From Deltaproteobacteria bacterium (GTDB lineage Bacteria; Desulfobacterota; Desulfarculia; Adiutricales; Adiutricaceae): 44,860 nucleotides of DNA. Below are positions 15,795 to 23,782 of this stretch, one piece after another. The stretch is from positions 1 through 44,860 of the forward strand of contig JAITII010000021.1 in assembly GCA_031279515.1 (NCBI GenBank), written 5' to 3'. Positions within the stretch are counted from its first letter, which is position 1. The number at the start of each line of letters is the position of its first letter. The notes beneath the pieces are model-generated. The model worked only from the letters and a program-made list of their open reading frames with translations. It was not told where the DNA came from and did not search any database. Made by a program: the position numbers and the translations under genes.

Positions 15795-18601
15795 AAGGCA
15801 CAACCCTGGACAACAAAAATAATCTCACCCCGGCCCTCTTGCAATATATGGAAACCAAGGAGGCCTGGCCTGATACTTTTCTCTTTTTCCAGGTGGGTGA
15901 TTTCTATGAGCTCTTCTTCGATGACGCTGAAAAGGTGGCCCAACTTCTAGATTTGACTCTAACTAGCCGCCAAAAAATTGGCGAGCTGCCGGTCCCCATG
16001 TGCGGGGTGCCCCTCTCTAGCGGTGACTTATACATTAATCGCCTGGCCTCCATGGGTTACAAGGTCACAGTCTGCGACCAAGAGTCCAATGTCCCCCTCC
16101 CCGGGGAAAAGGTGGCAAGAAGAAAAGTAAAGCGCATAGTTACCCCCGGGACCATCATAAGTTCCGACGATGATGCCTCTAGCCGCTATTTGGCCTTTGT
16201 CCATGTCGAAGAAGCCCCTTTCGCTAATCCTACCGAGCCTAGCTTTTATCTTGCAGCAGCCGATATTTCCACAGGGGATTTTTTCCTTACAAAAAGTTCC
16301 GACTTCGACGGCATAGCCTCCGAACTGATGGCCTTAGATCCCAAAGAGATCCTCTTTAACCCAGCCCATCTTCCCCAAGGCCTTCTAGAATTTGCCGCGC
16401 GCAATGGGTTTTTTACAGCCCCTATTCCGGAAGATACCTTAATAGATCCTTTAGGCTCTTTGGCCGCGCTCTTTTCCGCGAGCTTACCCCAATTGGAAGA
16501 TAGCCCCGGCGGCATAATTGCCGCCGGGGTAGTTACCTCCTACTTAAAGACTCTGTCTGGGGACTCGAACCTAGCCCACCTCATGCCCCCGCGCCTCTTA
16601 TGGGAAAGCCCCTACCTCTATTTAGACGAGTCGGCTATCCGCAACTTAGAACTCACTAAATCCTTAAGGGACGGGAGCAAAAAAGGTACCCTCTTTGAAC
16701 TTTTAGATAGGGCAGCGACTCCCATGGGCTCCAGACTTTTAAAGGACTGGCTCGTCCGCCCCTCCAGGATAAAGGATATAGTTTTAGCCCGCCACGGGGC
16801 CGTAGCTGAACTTATTACCCGCTCTTTGGATAGGGATAGGCTATTTTCCCTTTTAAAGGAGCTTAAAGATTTTGCCAGGTCTTGTGCTAGACTATCGCTT
16901 TTAAGGGGGACCTTAAAAGACCTTTTAAACGTCCAAAAGGCCCTTAGCCTAATACCTTCCATAGCTGAACTACTTAAGTCCTTTTCCCAAACTGGACTCC
17001 TTTGCGCCCTAGGAAGAGATCTCACCCCAGACTTTTCTACTTCTAAGCTTCTCAATATGTCTTTAAATACATCTTTGGGCCAGACAATAAGTGATGGGGC
17101 AGCACTTTTAAGCGGCCTTGCCCCGAAACTGGACAAGTACCGAAGCCTGGAAGAGGGCGGCAAAAAAGCTATTGCCGCCCTGGAGGCCAAAGAACGGGAA
17201 AAAATTGGCGTCCCGATAAAGGTGGGTTACAACAGAGTCTTTGGCTACTACCTAGAGGTCACCAAAAGCCACCTTAAGGCAGTCCCAGGGACCTGGACCC
17301 GCAAACAGACCTTGGCTTCAGCTGAGCGCTATGTCACGAGCGAACTATTGGATTTGGAAGAAGAGATACTTACGGCCTCTGAAAAAAGGGCTGCCTTGGA
17401 AGAGCGGATCTTAGCTAATATCAAAAAGAGACTGGCCAATAGGGCACCTGTTCTTATGGAACTGGCAAAGCTACTTGCCCAGGTGGACGCTTTGGCTTCC
17501 CTTGCCCTCTCAGCTGAAAAAGAGGGCTGGGTAAGACCACAGCTTATAGCCGATGACATCATAGATATCACTTTAGGAAGGCACCCTGTGGTGGAAGCCA
17601 ATCTTCCTAAAGGTGAGACCTTTGTTGCCAATGATACCCGTCTGGGACCCAAGGAGAGGATCCTCATCATCACAGGTCCCAATATGGCTGGTAAATCCAC
17701 CATCTTAAGACAAGTGGCCTTGATAGTAGTTCTCTGCCAGATGGGCTCTTTTATACCCGCCCAAAAGGCCACTTTATCCATTAGAGATGCCGTCTTTACA
17801 AGGGTTGGGGCAGCAGACGATCTGGCCAGAGGCCGCTCCACCTTTATGGTGGAGATGAGTGAGACCGCCAGGATCTTAAATAGGGCCACTTCCAGAAGCC
17901 TGGTTATCCTAGATGAAGTTGGCCGCGGCACCTCCACCTTTGACGGGCTAGCCATAGCCTGGGCTGTGGCTGAATACCTCCATGACCATGCTGGAAGGGG
18001 GGTTCCCACCCTCTTTGCCACGCATTACCATGAGCTGGTGGAACTGGCTAAGAGTAAACCCCTGGCCATAAATTACAATGTCTCTGTGAAAAAATGGGAA
18101 GGCAAGGTCATCTTTTTAAGAAAACTGGTCCCAGGCGGCACCAGCCGCAGCTACGGCCTTGCCGTAGCTGCCCTGGCCGGTCTTCCCAAGGCTGTTACAA
18201 GGAGGGCAGGTGAAATCTTAAAAGAGCTTTTAGAGCATGCGAAAAAGACTATTCGTCCCCAGATCCGCCCCCGTGGTCTCTTTGAGACCCAAGATTGGGA
18301 TATGCCTGAAGACCTTACCCTCTTAGACGACTTAGATGGCCCCCTAACCCCTGAGGGAAATGACCCAAGGGGAAATCCCCCAGGCCTTCCAATTGATCCT
18401 AAGGCTATCTCCAAGGGCTCTAGTTTAGAAGAGTCTATAGAAGCCCAAGGCACACTCTTAAATCCCCACCTTGTGCCAAGTGAAGCCTTAGAGCTATTAG
18501 CGGAGCTTAAAAACCTAGATACTGAAAAGCTCACCCCAATAGAAGCCTTAAATCTTATCCACGCACTGAAGATCCGGGCTCAAAAGGCCTGTGATGACTA
18601 G
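15791..18601 (+). CDS. mutS: DNA mismatch repair protein MutS
   Basis: Recognises mismatches and initiates repair with MutL. 936 residues, longer than the usual ~850-880 because of an extended, Pro/Gly-rich C-terminal linker (about 840-905). The mismatch-reading Phe-x-Glu is in GDFYELF (F38, E40). The ATPase has Walker A GPNMAGKST (629-637), Walker B DEVGRGTSTFDG (708-719) and FATHYHEL. The C-terminal PIEALNLIHALK helix matches the family's dimer/tetramer end. The start is TTG 15791 within TTGA, overlapping the HIT stop; no ATG upstream of the conserved N-terminus exists. Translational coupling is likely. Confidence 0.97.
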   Translation: MKGTTLDNKNNLTPALLQYMETKEAWPDTFLFFQVGDFYELFFDDAEKVAQLLDLTLTSRQKIGELPVPMCGVPLSSGDLYINRLASMGYKVTVCDQESNVPLPGEKVARRKVKRIVTPGTIISSDDDASSRYLAFVHVEEAPFANPTEPSFYLAAADISTGDFFLTKSSDFDGIASELMALDPKEILFNPAHLPQGLLEFAARNGFFTAPIPEDTLIDPLGSLAALFSASLPQLEDSPGGIIAAGVVTSYLKTLSGDSNLAHLMPPRLLWESPYLYLDESAIRNLELTKSLRDGSKKGTLFELLDRAATPMGSRLLKDWLVRPSRIKDIVLARHGAVAELITRSLDRDRLFSLLKELKDFARSCARLSLLRGTLKDLLNVQKALSLIPSIAELLKSFSQTGLLCALGRDLTPDFSTSKLLNMSLNTSLGQTISDGAALLSGLAPKLDKYRSLEEGGKKAIAALEAKEREKIGVPIKVGYNRVFGYYLEVTKSHLKAVPGTWTRKQTLASAERYVTSELLDLEEEILTASEKRAALEERILANIKKRLANRAPVLMELAKLLAQVDALASLALSAEKEGWVRPQLIADDIIDITLGRHPVVEANLPKGETFVANDTRLGPKERILIITGPNMAGKSTILRQVALIVVLCQMGSFIPAQKATLSIRDAVFTRVGAADDLARGRSTFMVEMSETARILNRATSRSLVILDEVGRGTSTFDGLAIAWAVAEYLHDHAGRGVPTLFATHYHELVELAKSKPLAINYNVSVKKWEGKVIFLRKLVPGGTSRSYGLAVAALAGLPKAVTRRAGEILKELLEHAKKTIRPQIRPRGLFETQDWDMPEDLTLLDDLDGPLTPEGNDPRGNPPGLPIDPKAISKGSSLEESIEAQGTLLNPHLVPSEALELLAELKNLDTEKLTPIEALNLIHALKIRAQKACDD

Positions 18602-20405
18602 GGCATTCGTTGCCATGGCCCTTATGGCCTGGGTGCTTATGTCAGCTTCCTCTGCCCTCTGCGACGGTGAACTGGCCAGGGCCAGGGTGGCTAGGGACAA
18701 TTTCTTTACTAGCCCAGACATCTCTCAAAGGAGCGCCTGGCAGAAGCTCATAACCCAGTTTGAAGATGCTGCCCGTGCCCAGGTGCGGGACGTCTACCGT
18801 GCCCAGGCCCAGCTGGAGGCTGCGGAACTCGCCCTCCAGTGCTTTTACAAATTTAAAGATAAACGGGACGCCACCAAGGCCGAGACCCTCACCAGGAAGA
18901 TATTAAAAGATTGTAGCCGTTGCCCCAATGCCCCCAAGGCTGTAATCATCCTAGGCATGGCCTTAGTAGCCTTAGAACGCATGGATGACGCCTACCGCGA
19001 GCTCATGAAGGTAGAATTAAACTACCCAGATGCCCCTGAAATCAATGAGGCCAGGGGGCTCATGAGCATGCTAAGGGCTGGGGGCACTCCGCCCCCCTAC
19101 CCTAGCCCCCAGCAGACCATAATTGACCGCCAGGGACAAGCCCCCGCAGCTACAAGTGACCGGCAAGGACAAACGCCCGCCGCTACAGCTCCTACAAGCC
19201 CGGCAACTTTTTCTATAACTAGCGAGCCCCCCAAGGCGGCACCGGCTGCCCGTAGTGACGGACTTGCCCAAGTCTATGCCCTCTCCCTAGAGGACCACGG
19301 GGACTATTCCACTGTCATAGCCTGGACCGACAAGGTCACTTCCTATGTCTATAATCTTATTCCAGCTCAGCGCAACGGGGGCACCCCCAGGGTCTATGTA
19401 GACTTCCGAGATGCCAAACTTGCAAGCGGCATGGTTACGACCTTAAATAAGACTACGCCTCTTATAAAGCTAGTAAAGGTCAATCAGTTTAATGACAATA
19501 CTGTGCGCCTGGTAATGGACTTTCCGGAGGTCTATCCCTATACCCCAGTCTTTTTAGATAATCCTCCCCGTCTGGTGGTACAGGTGGCTAAAAGTACCGA
19601 CACCCTCCCCCAGATACAAATCCCAGACGCCCCTCCTGGACCAACTGACCCTGCCCCCAGAGAGGTCCAGGCCCAGGCCAGTCCCCCACCAGCTAGGGGA
19701 CCGGCTGATTCTATGGCCAGACAACTGGGCTTAAAGATTCGAAGGATAGTGATAGACCCTGGCCACGGCGGTAAAGATAATGGGGCAACTGGACACGGGA
19801 TCAAAGAAAAGGAGCTGGCCCTAAAGACCTCCAAGCTTTTAAAGACCAAGATAGAAAACCGCTTAGGGCTGGAGGTAATCTTAACCAGGGACTCTGATAA
19901 ATTTGTGACCTTAGATCGTAGGCCCAAAATAGTGCGTGACAACCAGGGGGATCTCTTTATCTCTATCCACGCCAATGCCAACACCCTAGCCTCTGTGGAA
20001 GGACTTGAGACCTATATTTTAAACTTTACCTCAGACCCCTCTGCCCAAACCGTAGCTGCCAGGGAAAACGCCTCCTCGGATAAATCCATGTCGGAGATGG
20101 AAGATATCTTAGAGCAAATAGCGCGTAATACCAAGGTCTCTGAATCCCGGGTCCTAGCTAAGACAATCCACAGCGCAACTTTAAAGTCCATAAGGACCAA
20201 ATATAAGGTCCGTGACCTGGGGGTAAAAGAAGCCGTCTTTGTGGTCCTCGTAAACGTGGAAGTACCCGCCATCTTGATGGAAATAGGCTTCCTCACCAAC
20301 AAGGCCGAAGCCGCACGCCTTTCCGAAGACCAATACCTTGAGCTCGTAACCGACGGCATAGTAAACGGCCTAGAAAGCTACTTAAAAGGCCTAGCCAGGC
20401 AATAA
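18594..20405 (+). CDS. N-acetylmuramoyl-L-alanine amidase with AMIN domain (AmiC-like)
   Basis: Periplasmic peptidoglycan amidase that cleaves the amide between MurNAc and the stem peptide, normally for daughter-cell separation. 603 residues. Signal peptide about 1-24 ending SSALC-D, then a TPR-like helical region (25-160), a Pro/Ala linker with a duplicated DRQGQ-PAAT unit, an AMIN domain (about 215-320), a second Pro-rich linker, and an Amidase_3 zinc domain (about 383-600). Key residues: H391 in DPGHGGKD, H459 in ISIHANAN, and E563 in LMEIGFL. ATG 18594 overlaps the end of mutS by 8 nt; GTG 18591 directly before it is possible. Confidence 0.94.
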   Translation: MTRAFVAMALMAWVLMSASSALCDGELARARVARDNFFTSPDISQRSAWQKLITQFEDAARAQVRDVYRAQAQLEAAELALQCFYKFKDKRDATKAETLTRKILKDCSRCPNAPKAVIILGMALVALERMDDAYRELMKVELNYPDAPEINEARGLMSMLRAGGTPPPYPSPQQTIIDRQGQAPAATSDRQGQTPAATAPTSPATFSITSEPPKAAPAARSDGLAQVYALSLEDHGDYSTVIAWTDKVTSYVYNLIPAQRNGGTPRVYVDFRDAKLASGMVTTLNKTTPLIKLVKVNQFNDNTVRLVMDFPEVYPYTPVFLDNPPRLVVQVAKSTDTLPQIQIPDAPPGPTDPAPREVQAQASPPPARGPADSMARQLGLKIRRIVIDPGHGGKDNGATGHGIKEKELALKTSKLLKTKIENRLGLEVILTRDSDKFVTLDRRPKIVRDNQGDLFISIHANANTLASVEGLETYILNFTSDPSAQTVAARENASSDKSMSEMEDILEQIARNTKVSESRVLAKTIHSATLKSIRTKYKVRDLGVKEAVFVVLVNVEVPAILMEIGFLTNKAEAARLSEDQYLELVTDGIVNGLESYLKGLARQ

Positions 20406-20789
20406 CTAGTAATTTTTGCAACTTCAATGGGAAAAGATTAGCTTAAACCCGCCAAAAGAGCCCAAAAATATAGACTTTAATTGAGGGCCCCGCAAAAAAG
20501 GCTAAAGGCCTATTGATCTTAAAGCCAATAGAGCAATAATTAGATTTTATGGCCTTTTACAAAATTCCCTAAAATAACCTAAAAACTAGGGAGCTTTAAG
20601 GAAAGCTTTGTAAAACCCTTTTGATTAAGCTAAAAAGCATATGATTTTACCAAAAAACAATTGACAAAAATCAAATACTAGAAAGGCTTTTGTTTTGCCT
20701 CAATTAAGTTTAGCCACCTAGCTTTTATGAAATGCTTTTTAATTAAATATATTAGAAATAGCTATTTTTATGTAGCAAAAAAATTTTTA

Positions 20790-20818
20790 TTGCTAAGTGA
20801 AAACAAATGTGATATCTT
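20790..20818 (+). promoter_or_regulatory. Candidate sigma-70 promoter of a small RNA
   Basis: TTGCTA (20790-20795), 17-bp spacer, TATCTT (20813-20818). Predicted start about 20825, with no ORF downstream but a strong terminator 100 nt later. Confidence 0.5.
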
Positions 20819-20824
20819 AAAATT

Positions 20825-20956
20825 CAACCGGGCGACTCATAAGGTTGCCTTTTATATATAGTTGGCCAATGCTCTAGAACTTTGGACTTTTTGCGCACCA
20901 ACAAACAAATGTCGACAGGTAAGGCGCCAGATGCCTCCACATCAGGCGCCTTTTTC
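20825..20956 (+). ncRNA. Candidate orphan small RNA with intrinsic terminator
   Basis: About 132 nt. A 5' hairpin GGCGAC/GTTGCC (20831-20836 with 20844-20849) is followed by a long-range pair GTTGG/CCAAC (20861-20865 with 20898-20902), then the terminator at 20921-20955. It has no coding potential and no gene follows. It does not match 6S, SRP, tmRNA, RNase P or a riboswitch class I recognise. Confidence 0.5.
20921..20955 (+). terminator. Strong Rho-independent terminator
   Basis: AAGGCGCC + GATG pairs with CATC + GGCGCCTT (8 bp, A/A mismatch, 4 bp) around the loop CCTCCA, followed by TTTTT. Confidence 0.85.
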
Positions 20957-21115
20957 ACCCCCTTGAAAAGAGGGGTAAAATTACAGGCGCTATCCCTTCT
21001 CTAATATTTAGGTAGATAAAGGCCACCAAAAATAGTACCACCAAATTAATTAACCAACGGGAGAAAATTTAAAAAATTTTTTTTCCTTAAGCTTAAATTT
21101 GAAAATATTATTATA

Positions 21116-22268
21116 TTACCCAGGCTGATAATTATTAGAACATTGATACAGCTTTCTCTATATAGGATATCATATTTTTTTGAAACAAAAGATTGCATTA
21201 ATAAATGAATAAATATTTTGAAATTTTTTTATTATATTTAAAAAACTATAACATTTTCAAATTTAATAGTGCATAATCTATGTATGAAAACAAAATACTC
21301 TTACAAGATATTAGCTACCATTTCTAAACATATGCGTCAGAAAGTTGCCTATCATTTTAAGAGCAGTTTTTCTGGCTATATAATTACAGATATGGTTTTA
21401 GTTGCAGCGCTATAGTATACAGCTGGATTAAGCAGTATAAAGAAAGAGGTGAGCAAGCTCTTACTCTTAAAAAAGAGGTCGCAATGTTGGAACTGGTACA
21501 TTGTTGATTGTTGAATCCAGCTTAAAAAACTAATTCAGGTCATGATTACGAATTCCTTTCAGGCAGATTTCAAGCTAGAATTTTCCACATGGAATCGGAG
21601 AGAGTTGTAGAAATAGCTATTCGTACTATGGGTGATAACTTACAGCGGTGTGGGTTTACTTTTAAAACCAACCAAGAGGGCCTATCAAAGAAAAAAAGGT
21701 AGATGAGTGGATTAATACAACTTATCCTTAGATCGAATCTAAAGCTTAAAAAGAAGGATGGTCATCTTTTTTGGAGAGGAAGCTGGAATTCACACTGAAC
21801 AATTTTAGAATCAATGAATTGCAAGATAATTCTAAAGGTTATGAAACAACTCATAAGCTGGTCAAGCGGCAAGAAATTTTTTTCTTTGTAGACAACCTAA
21901 GAGTTCATCATGGAAAAATAGTAAAAGAGGGGCTTTCAAAGGATTAAAAAAGAGTAAGATTATTTTGTTCCATATTGCCCTGATCTTAATCCAGATGAAT
22001 ATCTGAATCATCTTAAGAAAATGATTTCCAGAAGAAAATCCAACCCCATGACAGCAAAGAACTAAGAACGACCATCCAATCGATTATAAAAAACTACAGA
22101 AAGATAAAGTTAAGAGTAAAAAATATTTTTGACAACAAGAACGTTTTTTATGCCTCCGGAAAACAGAAGCGAGATCTATCTAAAGGTAAGGAGAAAAAAA
22201 GAGATATATCTGGGAAATATATGAAACACAATGGTTTATAATTGTCTAGAAATTATCAGCCGGGGTAA
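21116..22268 (+). mobile_element. Decayed IS630/Tc1-type insertion sequence, full-length remnant
   Basis: About 1.15 kb bounded by terminal inverted repeats. The left end is CCCAGGCTGATAATTATTAG from 21119; the right end is AATTATCAGCCGGGG ending at 22265. Each is flanked by a TA dinucleotide (21117-21118 and 22266-22267), as expected for IS630-family TA target duplication. The transposase inside is broken by stops and frameshifts. Partial copies of the same element occur at 23335-23602, 43704-44028 and 44037-44228. Confidence 0.85.
21284..22160 (+). pseudogene. IS630-family transposase pseudogene
   Basis: Translation across frames gives an N-terminal start MKTKYSYKILATISKHM, a helix-turn-helix-like YSWIKQYKERGEQALTL segment, then LQRCGFTFK. 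The DDE portion has VDNLRVHHGKIVK and, after a frame change, CPDLNPDEYLN, both typical of IS630 transposases. Multiple in-frame stops and frameshifts separate these pieces, so the enzyme cannot be made. The right limit is approximate. Confidence 0.8.
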
Positions 22269-22932
22269 TGCCGATATTTAATGTTTGTAAAAGCCCATTT
22301 AGCTTTTTGCCTTCAGTAAGAAAGCTTTCCATTTTCTGCCTAAAACTCCACTTAGCACTTTTTATCGATCTTTTTAGGTATATGAATAAAAACCCTAAGT
22401 GCACTAACACTTTCTGAAAAGCCCAGATGAGAACGTTGAAATGGCAGATAAAAACTGTTACCTCACTGGATGCCAATAGGGGAGGTGCTATTGGCGTTTT
22501 CGCCCTTGCCAAAGTCAGCCCCAGGCTAAGAGGCCGGTTGGTCTATGATTTTTTGTTTTTTTTAGCTTTCTGAAGCTTGCTATTATTACCCTAAAGGTGT
22601 ATAATGGTCATGTTTGATTTCTAGAAAGTCTTTTCTAATCAAGCTTTGATAAGATAATCATCATTATTAGAGCCTTTGTGAAGTAAAAAAAGCTAATTTT
22701 GGAAATTTAGTTATCAAAAAGATCTATAGATTAATTTTATTTATCTTAGATGCTATCTTTTGATTAAATTGCATCTATGTATGATAATAATTTCACATTT
22801 TTTTCCGTCGCGCTCTTTTTTTAGTAAGGAATTTTTTTGCTTGTAACAACAATAAAGTCATTATTCAAAGCTATTTTATTTTCAATTAAAGGATTAAAGG
22901 ATTAAAGGATTAAAGGATTAAAGGATTAAAAA
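22269..22932. other. Intergenic region between the IS remnant and the 22933 gene
   Basis: Mostly AT-rich. A GC-richer patch at about 22420-22560 can be read on the plus strand as a short peptide containing LDANRGGAIGVFALAKV, possibly the remnant of a lost gene, but it is too short to call. The minus-strand frame at 22246-22512 reads into the IS end and is not credible. Tandem octamers close the region. Confidence 0.5.
22885..22932 (+). repeat. Five tandem ATTAAAGG octamers directly before a start codon
   Basis: Perfect copies at 22885-22892, 22893-22900, 22901-22908, 22909-22916 and 22917-22924. A sixth, altered copy ATTAAAAA (22925-22932) abuts the ATG at 22933. Each repeat junction supplies AAAGGA, a Shine-Dalgarno-like motif, the last one 8 nt before the ATG. 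Confidence 0.95.
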
Positions 22933-23241
22933 ATGATTGAATACAAAGGTATGCACCTAAACAAAGAAATGGTAAACATTGTTTGCAAAGTTTTTAACAA
23001 GAGACCACAACAAGAATGGATTTTCATGTTAGAAATATTTCGAGATAAACCTCTTTTGCTTGAAGATACTAGAAGCGTTTTGGAGGCCATTAGACTGGCT
23101 AATTTGTTTGGTAATGGTAAAGAATTGGCTAAAAAAGCGGCAAAGGCTTCTACCGTCACCCCACAGCCTATCGATCTGATGGACCTTATAATTTTCCGCG
23201 AAAAATGGGAGGAAACTTTTGGAGCGGGGAAACGCCATTAA
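22933..23241 (+). CDS. Small hypothetical protein behind an octamer-repeat ribosome-binding region
   Basis: 102 residues with no family recognised. It is largely helical and charged (EIFRDKPLLLEDTRSVLEAIRLANLF, KELAKKAAKA), with no membrane segment, and resembles a soluble helical-bundle protein. The start at 22933 is supported by the repeated AAAGGA motif upstream. It stands alone in an IS-rich stretch, between a full-length IS630 remnant and a partial one, and its composition is more AT-rich than the conserved genes. It could be recently acquired or on the way to loss; the intact ORF and ribosome-binding motifs favour a real gene. Confidence 0.55.
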   Translation: MIEYKGMHLNKEMVNIVCKVFNKRPQQEWIFMLEIFRDKPLLLEDTRSVLEAIRLANLFGNGKELAKKAAKASTVTPQPIDLMDLIIFREKWEETFGAGKRH

Positions 23242-23334
23242 TGTAACTTAAGCTAAGAATTTGAAGTTAAACTATAAGCTAGAAAAAATTTTACGGCTCT
23301 GTGAAATTTACAACTTATAGTACTTACCAATATT

Positions 23335-23602
23335 GTATCCTAGTTAGCTTTCATGAAGAGGGGCATTTAAGATAGAGCTATGCTTTTTTTCACTGCGCTA
23401 CATTATACAGCTGGATAAAGAGTAAAAAAGAAACCAAGCTCTTACTCCTAAAAAAAGTGGTCGCGCTTAGAATTGGTAGATTATTGATTCGAAGAAAAAA
23501 AATTTAAGCTCTTGATTACAAATTATCCTTGTTACATTTTTAGCTAGACTTTTGGCCGTGGAGCCGGAAAAGTAGTAAATGTCTAAAAATTATCAGCCGG
23601 GG
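23335..23602 (+). mobile_element. Partial IS630-type remnant
   Basis: Carries an internal transposase segment (GCGCTACATTATACAGCTGG, matching 21407-21426 of the larger remnant; then CTTACTCCTAAAAAAAGTGG) joined to the right terminal repeat ATTATCAGCCGGGG at 23589-23602. The left end is missing and the start is approximate. The middle and C-terminal transposase parts are deleted. Confidence 0.75.
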
Positions 23603-23689
23603 TTATATCACAACCTTAAAGGTAAATAAGTCCACCTTTTCTAGTCATGTAAGCGGCTATGGCAAAATTATAATAGCTAAAGAAAGATT

Positions 23690-23742
23690 ATAGGGGCCCT
23701 TACAGGATATTTACCTTGTTACTATCTTATAAGGGCCCCTAT
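23690..23742 (-). terminator. Inverted repeat downstream of the first TonB-receptor gene
   Basis: ATAGGGGCCCTTA (23690-23702) and its exact complement (23730-23742) flank a 27-nt loop. On the minus strand it lies 41 nt after the receptor stop and is followed by AATCTTTCTTT. A likely terminator, though the loop is long. Confidence 0.6.
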
Positions 23743-23782
23743 GCTAAAAGCTATACAGAATAAAAAATCAAAAAAGCTTAAC

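Larger units (their letters stand above)
20406..21115. other. AT-rich intergenic region after the amidase
   Basis: No credible ORF. It contains a candidate promoter, small RNA and terminator unit at 20790-20956. The rest is AT-rich sequence with no recognised feature. Confidence 0.6.

Noticed and set aside
22246..22512. Minus-strand ORF of 88 codons
   Set aside because: It reads into the right end of the IS630 remnant, and its C-terminal residues are encoded by the inverted repeat; composition is not gene-like.
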